DNA of 36,071 nucleotides from positions 1 through 36,071 of the forward strand of contig JAITCM010000034.1 of NCBI GenBank assembly GCA_031283085.1. Direction: 5' to 3'. The notes beneath the pieces were generated by a model. That model had not been told where the DNA came from. It ran no database searches and was given only the letters and a program-made list of their open reading frames with translations. The stretch is from Chitinispirillales bacterium. Its GTDB lineage: Bacteria; Fibrobacterota; Chitinivibrionia; Chitinivibrionales; Chitinispirillaceae. A program made the position numbers and the translations under genes. Below, one piece after another: positions 21,338-29,566 of this stretch (position 1 is the stretch's first letter; every line of letters starts with the position of its first letter).

Positions 21338-23806
21338 TTGCCGCAATCATCATCCCGTCGCGGATTCGCCGCGCTTCTGTCGTCCGCCGTGTTGATGCTG
21401 GCCGGTTCCGCCGCCGTTCAAAGGGCATCGGCTGACTCTAACCTCTTCCCCGTCCCCGATGTCATAAAAAACAATGTGGCCTTTTGGATACGCATCTACA
21501 CGGAGGTATCCCTGCAGGAAGGGCTTCTGCACGACCGCGACTACCCGCAGGTAGTCTACGAGAAAATTCCTAACGGCGACAGGACGGGGAAGAAGCTCGG
21601 AGAGTTCATTGACCAGCGCCGGAAAGTCTATATCGACGCCATCGCCGCCGTGCGGGACTCGGCGCCGGCCAAGTGGGGGGCGGAGGCGAAGCGCGTGGCG
21701 GAGCTTTTCAAATCGGCGCCGGAGGGAGCCATCGCGGGCGCCGAGGAGCGCCTCCGTCACCAGGGCGGCCAACGCGAGCGCTTCAGGCTGGGGCTGTCGC
21801 GGTCAACGATGTACCTTGACACAATATCCGCCATACTCAAGAAAAACGGCGTCCCGGACGAGTTAAAGTATCTGCCGCACGTGGAGTCGTCGTTCGACGC
21901 CGAGGCCTACTCCAAGGTGGGCGCGGCGGGGCTGTGGCAGTTCATGCGTTCGACCGGCAGGCTCTACATGAAGGTCGACTATATGTTCGACGAGCGGCGC
22001 GACCCAATCATCTCCACAAACGCCGCGGCGAAGTTTTTGAAAGCCAACTACGATATGCTGGGCGCGTGGCCGCTGGCAATCACCGCCTACAACCACGGCC
22101 CCAACGGCATACGCGGCGCCGTGGAGAAATTAGGCACCCGCGACATAGCGGTCATACTGCAAAAGCACGAGAGCGCCTCTTTCCGCTTCGCCTCAAAGAA
22201 CTTCTACAGCTGTTTCGTGGCCGTGTTGCAGATAATGGAGAAGCCGGACAGGTACTTCAAGGACGTCAAATACTATCCCAAGTTTGCGGCGACAGGGCTC
22301 AAACTGCCCTTCGCGATGAAACCCGACGCGCTATGCAAGGCCCTCGGCATAACCGAGGACGAGTTTAAAACACTCAACCCAAGCCTGCGCCCGGTGGTGT
22401 TTTCGCAGAAGAAACCGATAACCGCCGGCTACAACGTAAACGTGCCAAATCGTATAAGCTCGGAAACGGCGGTGGCCGCCCTGAACCGCACTCCCCTGCC
22501 CATGCGGGCCACGCCGAAAGAGGCGGCGGAGTCGGAGACGGAGGGCTACTATACTATTGTAAGCGGCGACAACCTCGCGGGCATAGCAAAGCGCCTGGGT
22601 GTTCAGATGAGCGAGCTCGCTGCGGCGAACAACATTACGAATTCGAGCAAAATACAGGTAGGGCAAGTGCTGCTGATACCGTCGGGCGAGGCGAGCGGAT
22701 GGGGCGCGACAATTACCGCGTCAACGCCTAAGCCCGCGCCGGCAAAGGCGGGGGCTGTCGATACAGCAAAGGCCGTCGCCGCCGTTGCCGATACGGCGAA
22801 GACAACCGCCGCGTCTAAATCCGTATCAATGACAGCGTCGGTTAACACCGCGAAAACCACGGCTGTTGACACCGTCAAAGCAGTATCGGCCGATACCGCG
22901 AAAGCTACGGCGGTTGCGAGTGTTGTTGATACTGTAAAAGCGGCGCCGGTCAATGCCGCGAATACAATATCCGTCGATACCGCGAAAAAAGCTTCGGCAA
23001 TTGTTGATACGGCAAAAACTGTCAGCGTATCAACGCCCGCAAAATCAACGGAACCGGCGTTGTTAAGTAATCTAAGGATAACGATAAAGTCGCCGTCTTT
23101 CGAGCGTACCGCGCCGACAGTCGCGTCCGTACCAACACCGCCGGTTCCATCAACAACGCCGCCCGTATCAACACAACCTACTATGTTAACGCCGCCTACA
23201 CCGCCTGCGGCGGTTACGGCGATCGACACCGCCACCGCCAAACCGGCTAAGATAAACCCCAACGTAAAGCCCGACCCCGACCCAACCTTCAACGCCGACG
23301 TCTACGACCTCGGCATGACCGTGGCCCCAGGCGGTTCAAGCGTCCGCGTCCGCGTCTCCGTCGACGAGTCCATCGGGCGCTTCGCCGAGTGGATGCGGGT
23401 GAACATAAGCGACATCCGCACCGCCAACAATATGGCGGAGAACGCGGCGTTGCCGCTTGGGACGTTCATCTCCATCCCCATACGCTCGTCAACGAACATC
23501 AAGCGCTTTGAAGTCAACCGCCTGCAGTACCACCTGGCGATAGAGGAAGACTTTTTCGCCCGCTTCAACGTGGTAGACTTCGAGCAACGGACGGTTAAAC
23601 CTGGCCTAAACTTATGGAGGATATGCCGCGACGCCCAGATTCCAATATGGCTGCTGAAGAAGTACAACCGCGGGATAAACTTCTACGCCATGCAACCCGG
23701 CAGCCCCCTCTGGATACCCAGGGTCGGCGTCAAGGACGGTGTCTCAAGCACAGGAAACGAACTCGACCCGGCGGTATCGGAAGCGGAGGAGGCGGAGGGT
23801 CAATAA
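21338..23806 (+). CDS. LysM-containing lytic transglycosylase (MltD-like)
   Basis: 822 residues with a signal peptide (about 1-32, no lipobox). The transglycosylase domain (about 150-290) has the catalytic Glu 183 in HVESSFD, then GAAGLWQFMRSTGR and ITAYNHGPNG, as in the MltD family, which cleaves peptidoglycan glycan strands with 1,6-anhydro ends. A clear LysM domain follows (about 404-450, YYTIVSGDNLAGIAKRLG). Next come a low-complexity region with about seven V/A-DTAK or VDTVK units (about 473-567), a Pro/Thr-rich linker, and a C-terminal region (about 660-800) that looks like one or two diverged LysM repeats. The TTG start has GAGGA seven bases upstream and opens the signal peptide. It is longer than typical MltD (about 450 residues) because of the linker and C-terminus. 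Confidence 0.9.
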   Translation: MPQSSSRRGFAALLSSAVLMLAGSAAVQRASADSNLFPVPDVIKNNVAFWIRIYTEVSLQEGLLHDRDYPQVVYEKIPNGDRTGKKLGEFIDQRRKVYIDAIAAVRDSAPAKWGAEAKRVAELFKSAPEGAIAGAEERLRHQGGQRERFRLGLSRSTMYLDTISAILKKNGVPDELKYLPHVESSFDAEAYSKVGAAGLWQFMRSTGRLYMKVDYMFDERRDPIISTNAAAKFLKANYDMLGAWPLAITAYNHGPNGIRGAVEKLGTRDIAVILQKHESASFRFASKNFYSCFVAVLQIMEKPDRYFKDVKYYPKFAATGLKLPFAMKPDALCKALGITEDEFKTLNPSLRPVVFSQKKPITAGYNVNVPNRISSETAVAALNRTPLPMRATPKEAAESETEGYYTIVSGDNLAGIAKRLGVQMSELAAANNITNSSKIQVGQVLLIPSGEASGWGATITASTPKPAPAKAGAVDTAKAVAAVADTAKTTAASKSVSMTASVNTAKTTAVDTVKAVSADTAKATAVASVVDTVKAAPVNAANTISVDTAKKASAIVDTAKTVSVSTPAKSTEPALLSNLRITIKSPSFERTAPTVASVPTPPVPSTTPPVSTQPTMLTPPTPPAAVTAIDTATAKPAKINPNVKPDPDPTFNADVYDLGMTVAPGGSSVRVRVSVDESIGRFAEWMRVNISDIRTANNMAENAALPLGTFISIPIRSSTNIKRFEVNRLQYHLAIEEDFFARFNVVDFEQRTVKPGLNLWRICRDAQIPIWLLKKYNRGINFYAMQPGSPLWIPRVGVKDGVSSTGNELDPAVSEAEEAEGQ
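22758..23040 (+). repeat. Degenerate VDTAK-encoding repeats
   Basis: A 15-base unit near GTYGATACCGCGAAA recurs about seven times at irregular spacing within the transglycosylase gene, encoding VDTAK, ADTAK or VDTVK. The surrounding sequence is rich in Ala, Val, Ser and Thr. It probably makes a flexible or cell-wall-spanning linker. Confidence 0.65.
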
Positions 23807-23808
23807 TG

Positions 23809-23837
23809 TTGGATTTTTGTGTGGATAAATATTATAT
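23809..23837 (+). promoter_or_regulatory. Possible promoter for the sugar-binding lipoprotein gene
   Basis: TTGGAT (23809-23814) and TTATAT (23832-23837) are 17 bases apart just after the transglycosylase stop. The leader to the ATG at 23911 would be about 67 bases. Confidence 0.4.
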
Positions 23838-23910
23838 TTAGTTGTTGCGCAGGGGAATCCACTACGCGTTTTACCAATAACCGAACCATTATCAACGCAG
23901 GAGACTTACT

Positions 23911-25032
23911 ATGAAATGTTGTTCTGCCGTTTTAGTTGCCGTCGCAGTGTCGGCTATCCTTCTTCCCGGTTGCAAGCAATCCGGTTCCTCCACATCGGGC
24001 GGGGCGCTTATCGGGATTGCTATGCCGGAAACGCACGTCACGCACTGGGTCAAGGACGGGGCCACGCTCAAGGCGGAGGCGGAGAAGCGCGGGTACCACG
24101 CGGAGGTCCAGTTTGGGGACGCCGACCAATCCATACAGAATAGACAGATTCAAACCTTGCTTGGGTTGGACGCCAAGTTGCTTATCGTCGGAAGCGTAAG
24201 CGCGGATGTAGCCCCCGCCATCGCCGAGGCTGCGCAGAAGAAGACGGTAGTAATCGCTTTTGACCGGCTTATCCAAAACTCGGCGGACTACGACTACTTC
24301 ATAACTTTCAACGGCGACAAAATCGGGGTGTTGCAGGGTCAGAGCCTCGTCGACGCGCTGGGACTCGAAAACGCCGACCCTAAAGCGCCAAAGAGTCTCG
24401 CCCTGTTCGCCGGCTCAATAACCGACGCCAACGCCTTCTCTTTTTACGACGGCGCCATGAGCGTGCTCAACCCGTACATAGAGAAAGGCGTCCTTAAAGT
24501 AATAGGGCCGTACCCCAAAACCTCCGCCGACAGAGACGCTTTCGGGAAGATCGCCACCGGCTGGCAAAGCTCAACCGCCAAGAACCTCATGGACAACCTG
24601 CTGAAGAACGAGGCGAAGAACATAACCTTAAACGCCGTGCTCTCCCCTAACGACAACATAGCCCGCGCTATCATAGACGTCTGCCGGACGGACGCGAAGT
24701 ACAAGGGCAATCTGCCCTTAGTCACCGGCTTGGACGGGGAGTTTGAGTCGATGATGCTCGTAAAAAGCGGCGAGCAGCTTTGCACGGTATTCAAGAACAC
24801 CACGCAACTCTCGGAGGCGGCAATCGTCCTGGCCGACCAGATACTGAAAGGCCAAACCCCGGACATCCCCGGCGCGTACTTAGCGGAAGGCCCGCTGGAG
24901 AAATTGGGCGACACGGGGAAAAAGGTGGTAAAGACATACCTGATAGACCCTGTCCTGGTGACTAAAGAAAACATAAACGTCCCCGTCGACGCCGGCTTCT
25001 ACACGGCTTCGGAGAGCGAGGCGCTTAGGTAA
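23911..25032 (+). CDS. Periplasmic sugar-binding lipoprotein (ChvE/xylose-binding-like)
   Basis: The 373-residue protein has a lipoprotein signal with lipobox LLPGC (Cys 21) and a periplasmic binding protein fold of the ribose/xylose/multiple-sugar class. GIAMPETHVTHWVKDG matches the N-terminal ligand strand of ChvE/XylF-like proteins, with further matches at IAFDRLI, FAGSITDANAF, LSPNDNIARAII and VTGLDGE. AGGAG lies seven bases before the ATG. In ABC importers it would deliver a sugar to a membrane permease, and in Agrobacterium ChvE also works in sensing. No permease or ATPase gene is adjacent: the next genes are etfB and etfA. It is thus an orphan here, either serving a transporter encoded elsewhere or acting as a sensor. 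Confidence 0.88.
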   Translation: MKCCSAVLVAVAVSAILLPGCKQSGSSTSGGALIGIAMPETHVTHWVKDGATLKAEAEKRGYHAEVQFGDADQSIQNRQIQTLLGLDAKLLIVGSVSADVAPAIAEAAQKKTVVIAFDRLIQNSADYDYFITFNGDKIGVLQGQSLVDALGLENADPKAPKSLALFAGSITDANAFSFYDGAMSVLNPYIEKGVLKVIGPYPKTSADRDAFGKIATGWQSSTAKNLMDNLLKNEAKNITLNAVLSPNDNIARAIIDVCRTDAKYKGNLPLVTGLDGEFESMMLVKSGEQLCTVFKNTTQLSEAAIVLADQILKGQTPDIPGAYLAEGPLEKLGDTGKKVVKTYLIDPVLVTKENINVPVDAGFYTASESEALR

Positions 25033-25052
25033 AGGCTGTGGGACGGCATATA

Positions 25053-25094
25053 TCAACATAAATACCGGCATAAACGTCAATTTCAACATAAATA
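25053..25094 (+). repeat. 12-base direct repeat, 30-base period, before etfB
   Basis: TCAACATAAATA occurs exactly at 25053-25064 and 25083-25094, a 30-base period close to three helical turns. It lies just upstream of the etfB ribosome-binding site and could be an operator, but it could also be a chance or duplication product. Confidence 0.5.
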
Positions 25095-25121
25095 AGGCTT
25101 AACGGCAAGGAGGTTACCTCG

Positions 25122-25913
25122 GTGAATATTGTGGTGTGTATCAAGCAGGTTCCAGGCACTACCCAGGTGAAAATCAACCCGGAGACCGGTACGCTTATCC
25201 GCGACGGCGTTGAAGCGGTGGTCAACCCGTTCGACGAGTACGCCATTGAGGAGGCCGTCCGCATAAAGGAGCGGGTCGGCGGGGGGACGGTCAAAGTCAT
25301 CACCATGGGGCCGCCGCAGGCCGACGCGGCGCTTCGGAGCGCCATATCCGTGGGCGCGGACGAGGGGTACCTCATCTCCGACCGGGCGTTTGCCGGCTCC
25401 GACACCTGGGCGACCTCCTACACGCTTTCGAGCGCCGTCAAAACACTGGGCAAGGTAGACCTCATCATCTGCGGCAAGCAGGCTATCGACGGTGACACGG
25501 CGCAGGTGGGGCCGGGGGTGGCGGAGATGCTGAACATCCCCTTCGTGGCCTGGGTGCGGAAGGTGGAGGAAATCACCGACACGTCCATAAAGGTAGAACG
25601 GCTCATGGAGGAGGGGTACGATGTGGTCGAGATGCCGCTACCGGGGCTTATCACCGTCGTTAAAGAGATAAACGAACCGCGCCTTGCCTCGCTCAAGGGC
25701 AAGATGAAAGCGAAAAGCGCGGAGATTAAGAAAATAGACACGACAAATATGACCGTCGACCCGGAGCGCGTCGGGCTAAAGGGCAGCCCCACGCAGGTCT
25801 TTCGCTCGTTTGTGCCGGAGCGTAAGAGCGGCGGGGAGAAGATTAGCGGGGAGGCCGCGGAGCTTGCGCAAAAGGCGGCGGCCGTCATCCAAAACCTCGG
25901 CGTTGTAAAGTAA
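25122..25913 (+). CDS. etfB: Electron transfer flavoprotein beta subunit
   Basis: The 263-residue protein has the EtfB hallmarks: MNIVVCIKQVPGTTQVKI at the N-terminus, NPFDEYAIEEAVRIKE, and the AMP/FAD-site segment CGKQAIDGDTAQVGPGVAE. With EtfA it forms a soluble heterodimer that carries electrons from acyl-CoA dehydrogenases or related enzymes. The GTG start has AAGGAGGT seven bases upstream. The C-terminus, with SPTQVFRSFVPE, is the usual EtfB arm that contacts EtfA. The gene is followed 15 bases later by the ferredoxin-fused etfA, so the two are one operon. No acyl-CoA dehydrogenase, FixC/FixX or lactate dehydrogenase gene is nearby. Confidence 0.95.
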   Translation: MNIVVCIKQVPGTTQVKINPETGTLIRDGVEAVVNPFDEYAIEEAVRIKERVGGGTVKVITMGPPQADAALRSAISVGADEGYLISDRAFAGSDTWATSYTLSSAVKTLGKVDLIICGKQAIDGDTAQVGPGVAEMLNIPFVAWVRKVEEITDTSIKVERLMEEGYDVVEMPLPGLITVVKEINEPRLASLKGKMKAKSAEIKKIDTTNMTVDPERVGLKGSPTQVFRSFVPERKSGGEKISGEAAELAQKAAAVIQNLGVVK

Positions 25914-25928
25914 AGGAGCGTTTATAAT

Positions 25929-27122
25929 ATGGGAATACAAGTCTCTCTTGAGAAGTGCATCGGTTGCAGTTTATGCGTGAGGGCGTGCGCCCTCAACGCG
26001 ATAACCGTCGCCGAGAAAAAAGCGGTTATAGACACCGCGAAGTGCAATATGTGCGGGGTTTGCGTCGAGGCCTGCAAGAAGTACGGGGCGATAACCATAA
26101 CGAAGGATTCAAGCGCGAAAATCAATGTGAACGACTACAAGGGCGTCGCGGTCTTCGTTGAACAGCACGAGGGCAAGGTCGCCGGCGTGTCGTTTGAGAT
26201 GTTGGGCGAGGGGCGCAAGCTGGCCGACCAATTGGGCGAGAAGCTCATCGCCGTGCTGCTCGGTTCGGGGATGGAGGCGGCGGCGAATGATTTGGTGAAG
26301 TTCGGGGCGGACAAGGTCGTCTACTTCGACTCTCCGGAGCTTGCTCGGTTCAGGGACGACACCTACGCGGCGCTGATGTGCGAGTTTGTTGACGCCGACA
26401 AGCCGGCGATTCTCCTGGCCGGAGCGTCGGCCATAGGCCGGTCGTTCATCCCCAAAGTGGCGGCGCGTGTCTGGGGCGGGCTTACCGCCGACTGCACGAA
26501 GCTCGATATCGACACGGAGAAACGGTTGCTGCTCGGCACACGCCCGGCGTTCGGGGGCAACCTGATGGCCACGATTATCGCCCCGCACCACAGGCCGCAG
26601 ATAGCCACGGTGCGCCATAAGGTGATGAAAGCGGCGGTACGCGACGACAGCCGCGCCGGCGAAGTAGTTGTGAAGCGTGTGGACGCAAGCAAAATCACCG
26701 AGCGGACAAAGATTTTGGACTTTGTCAAGGAGGTGGAGTCCACCGTAAACATCACGGAGGCGGACATCATCGTATCCGGCGGGCGCGGCATGGGGAAGGC
26801 GGAGAACTTCTCGTACATCCGCGACTTGGCCGAAGCGTTGGGCGGCGCGGTAGGCGCCAGCCGCGCCGCGGTAGACGCCGGCTGGATTCCGTACAGCCAC
26901 CAGGTCGGCCAGACGGGAAAGACGGTCTGCCCCAAACTGTATATAGCATGCGGGATTTCCGGGTCGGTACAACACATGGCGGGAATGCAGTCTTCGGACT
27001 TCATAATCGCCGTCAACAAAGACCCGGCGGCGGACATCTTCCATATAGCGAATTTGGGGCTGGTCGGCGACGCGCTTCAGGTCTTGCCGGAACTCACGAA
27101 AGCCTTTAAGGAACGGAAATGA
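25929..27122 (+). CDS. etfA: Electron transfer flavoprotein alpha subunit with N-terminal 2[4Fe-4S] ferredoxin domain
   Basis: The 397-residue protein begins with two complete CxxCxxCxxxC clusters (Cys 10/13/16/20 and 39/42/45/49), a ferredoxin domain of about 60 residues, and continues with a normal EtfA. The C-terminal FAD domain shows VSGGRGMGK, GASRAAVDAGW, SHQVGQTGKTV, YIACGISGSVQH and AVNKDPAADIFHIA. Ferredoxin-fused EtfA proteins are known in anaerobes, including partners of caffeyl-CoA reductase and other electron-bifurcating or confurcating complexes. That points to a link between ferredoxin-level electrons and NADH or acyl-CoA chemistry, though the partner enzyme is not in the window. 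The ATG has AAGGAG ten bases upstream and lies just after etfB. Confidence 0.95.
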   Translation: MGIQVSLEKCIGCSLCVRACALNAITVAEKKAVIDTAKCNMCGVCVEACKKYGAITITKDSSAKINVNDYKGVAVFVEQHEGKVAGVSFEMLGEGRKLADQLGEKLIAVLLGSGMEAAANDLVKFGADKVVYFDSPELARFRDDTYAALMCEFVDADKPAILLAGASAIGRSFIPKVAARVWGGLTADCTKLDIDTEKRLLLGTRPAFGGNLMATIIAPHHRPQIATVRHKVMKAAVRDDSRAGEVVVKRVDASKITERTKILDFVKEVESTVNITEADIIVSGGRGMGKAENFSYIRDLAEALGGAVGASRAAVDAGWIPYSHQVGQTGKTVCPKLYIACGISGSVQHMAGMQSSDFIIAVNKDPAADIFHIANLGLVGDALQVLPELTKAFKERK

Positions 27123-27145
27123 CGTTGGATTTTGTATGTACAATA

Positions 27146-27220
27146 GCGGGCGACCAAAGGTCGCCCCTACAAGCCGAATTGCGAATGTGTTAACGTTGTA
27201 GGGGCGAACTGTGTTCGCCC
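27146..27220. repeat. Paired-hairpin GGGCGA repeat element
   Basis: Two short hairpins, GGGCGACC-AAA-GGTCGCCC (27148-27166) and GGGCGAAC-TGT-GTTCGCCC (27202-27220), face each other. CCCCTACAA (27164-27172) is complementary to TTGTAGGGG (27196-27204), so the whole can fold as a larger structure. Repeats of the GTAGGGGCGA...TCGCCC kind are scattered in many bacterial genomes. It fills most of the gap between etfA and hisG and could end the etf transcript. Confidence 0.75.
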
Positions 27221-27268
27221 GTTGTCGTGTGAACAAAAATCGTTGATAAAGATAAAGGTTATCAATAT

Positions 27269-28147
27269 ATGGACAAACCGTTATTATCGCTGGGAATGCC
27301 CAAAGGCAGCCTTGAAGAATCCACGTTCTCCCTGTTCAACAAGGCCGGGTTCAACATCAAGCGCGGGAGCCGCTCCTACTACCCGGAATGCGATGACCCG
27401 GAACTCGACCTCATCGTCATGCGCCCGCAGGAAATTCCGCGCTACGTCGAGCAGGGTATCATCGACGCCGGCATCACCGGCCAGGACTGGGTTGCCGAAA
27501 ACGAGGCGGATATCGTCGAAGTGACGGAACTTCGCTACAGCAAAGCCTCGCGGCAGAAGTGCCGCTGGGTGCTCGCCGTGCCGGAGGACAGCCCGTTCCA
27601 ACGCGCCGAGGACTTGGCCGGCAAGCACATCGCCACGGAACTCGTGGGAACAACCAAACGCTTCTTCGATGCCAAAGGCGTAAACGTCCGTGTGGAATTC
27701 TCGTGGGGCGCGACGGAGGTCAAACCACCGCGCCTGGCGGACGCGATTGTCGACATCACCGAAACAGGGTCGTCGCTAAAAGCAAACCGGTTACGAATTA
27801 TCGATACGTTGATGGAAACATGCACCGTCATAATCGCCAACAAGACGGCGTGGGCGGACGGGAACAAACGCGGCAAGCTCGAAAATCTCACCATGCTGCT
27901 ACACGGCACGCTCGACGCCGAGAACTACGTCGGCCTGAAGTGCAACGTGGAGGAATCGGGGCTCGGCAAAATCATATCCATACTGCCGGCGTTGCACAAT
28001 CCGACGGTGTCGAAGTTATCGGACGGGAATTGGTGCGCCGTGGACACCATACTGCCTGCCCAACAGACCAAGCAAATAATTCCGCTCTTGAAGCGGGCGG
28101 GGGCTTCGGGCATCATCGAATACCCTGTCAGCAAAGTTATTGCGTAA
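27269..28147 (+). CDS. hisG: ATP phosphoribosyltransferase, long form
   Basis: The 292-residue protein catalyses the first step of histidine synthesis, joining ATP and PRPP to give phosphoribosyl-ATP. The N-terminal LGMPKGSLEEST, the DAGITGQDWV segment, the ATELVGTTKRFF region and the PRPP-loop-like VDITETGSSLKANRL are typical. The C-terminal 75 residues form the ACT-like regulatory domain of long-form HisG, ending PAQQTKQIIPLLKRAGASGIIEYPVSKVI, so feedback by histidine and independence from HisZ are expected. AAAGG lies ten bases before the ATG. No other his gene is in the window, so it appears as a single-gene unit. Confidence 0.96.
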   Translation: MDKPLLSLGMPKGSLEESTFSLFNKAGFNIKRGSRSYYPECDDPELDLIVMRPQEIPRYVEQGIIDAGITGQDWVAENEADIVEVTELRYSKASRQKCRWVLAVPEDSPFQRAEDLAGKHIATELVGTTKRFFDAKGVNVRVEFSWGATEVKPPRLADAIVDITETGSSLKANRLRIIDTLMETCTVIIANKTAWADGNKRGKLENLTMLLHGTLDAENYVGLKCNVEESGLGKIISILPALHNPTVSKLSDGNWCAVDTILPAQQTKQIIPLLKRAGASGIIEYPVSKVIA

Positions 28148-28243
28148 ACCACACGCTCGCGGACCGGGTTGGTTCTCTTTGCCACCCCTGCCGCCTCCTT
28201 ACCCTGTATCATTGAATCCGCCGCGTTTGGAGCGGTCGTAAAC

Positions 28244-29269
28244 TCAATCGGCTTCAAACCTGTAGCCTATGCCTATCCTGGCGGTGAGACCGTGGCTGAT
28301 TTTTGTGTCCGCCAAAGCGCCGGCCTCTTTCACTAAGCTTCTCTCAGTGCTGTTTTTCCACCCAATACCATACAATACGACAGGATGTAAATACACCCTT
28401 TCGCTCAAATTGAAATCACCGCCCGCGCCGGCTTTAAACCATGTCCTGCTCCACCTGTTGGCCCCCAAAAACCTTATATCCCTCGTTATGATGGTACAGA
28501 TTTCATACTCAACGCCGGCCATAGGGAACAATTTCACCGCTTCGGACACATCATACGGGTATTTCAGCCACAAGCCTATGTTAACGTTCAACGCGGACAT
28601 ATTCTGCTCCCATTCGGAATTCATAGACACGCTCGTTGTGCCCATCGGTCTGTCATTGATTACACGGATGCTATCATACGTAACGGTAATGGTGGTATCC
28701 GCCCCAACAGTAATCGAACTCCTTACCGTATCGGTCACTGTTCTTTCAATTTTATAAATAGACTCCCTCGGATTCATTCCAACCACCGTACTTTTCCAAG
28801 TACCGCCCATGTACACGAGCCCAACCGAGGCTTCGGCGTATTTAGAGGCGAAAAACACCCCGCCGCCGACGCTGTAATGAGGAGTGAACATCTCTCTGGT
28901 ATTCGGCACTTTTCTATTTAATGTCACCAACGAATCAGTACGCTCGCCAACTAACCCCGAATCACCCGTAAACGACCACCACACCGTATCATACACCACC
29001 ACCCGTAGCGGTGGTTCGTCTTCCACCATATCAATAATCTCAGTCTTGCGTATCTCATGCTGGTGCGCGGTCTTGACCGACACAAATTTCGGCATTACCC
29101 TCACAAGCATCGTATCAGCCACAATCGACATGACATCGCCTTTGAACCCGCCACCAAAATTATTGCTGAACACCCCCCCAACACCGATGCTCCACTCCTG
29201 CGCTGAAACCGCCGACGCCGCGCCCAATATCAGCCCGGCAACCATTGCGACAGCAATTACTTTCCTCAT
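28244..29269 (-). CDS. Predicted outer-membrane beta-barrel protein
   Basis: The 341-residue protein has a clear signal peptide (MRKVIAVAMVAGLILGAASAVSAQ) and then alternating polar and aromatic strands such as HYSVGGGVFFASKYAEASVGLVYMG, LNVNIGLWLKYPY, AGAGGDFNLSERVYLHPVVLYGIGW and a final GLTARIGIGYRF. This is the pattern of an OmpA/porin-type barrel. The last strand ends in Phe followed by three residues. A polar Thr-rich insertion (about 190-240) may be an external loop. No precise family is recognised. The ATG at 29269 has a GGGGTGAGG site directly upstream and opens the signal peptide; the longer frame adds a second hydrophobic run and is less likely. Confidence 0.75.
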   Translation of the reverse strand: MRKVIAVAMVAGLILGAASAVSAQEWSIGVGGVFSNNFGGGFKGDVMSIVADTMLVRVMPKFVSVKTAHQHEIRKTEIIDMVEDEPPLRVVVYDTVWWSFTGDSGLVGERTDSLVTLNRKVPNTREMFTPHYSVGGGVFFASKYAEASVGLVYMGGTWKSTVVGMNPRESIYKIERTVTDTVRSSITVGADTTITVTYDSIRVINDRPMGTTSVSMNSEWEQNMSALNVNIGLWLKYPYDVSEAVKLFPMAGVEYEICTIITRDIRFLGANRWSRTWFKAGAGGDFNLSERVYLHPVVLYGIGWKNSTERSLVKEAGALADTKISHGLTARIGIGYRFEAD

Positions 29270-29566
29270 TACCTCACCCCTTTCAAGTAAAAAATATGGT
29301 ATTGCCGCCGATAACGCCAAGACCGCAAACCCGCTCCGTAACGATGGCATCGTTATCTATAGTAATATAATAACGGGGATTCCGAAAGTCAATATAATAA
29401 GTCAAAGTCTTTAATTTTTTTTAAGCCGCCGGCCAAACCGCGACTTTACATGGATTTTACATACTTTTTTCCTGCGTTTAACACGCGATTTTTGCCTTTT
29501 TCATTGCGAATAAAGTATATTTACCTAGCGTTTGCTATTTTTGACTTTTAAGAAAGGCCAAAAAAC

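Noticed and set aside
26109-27236. 375-codon minus-strand ORF opposite etfA
   Set aside because: It mirrors a certain gene, is rich in Arg/His/Val as expected of antisense translation, and has no start context.
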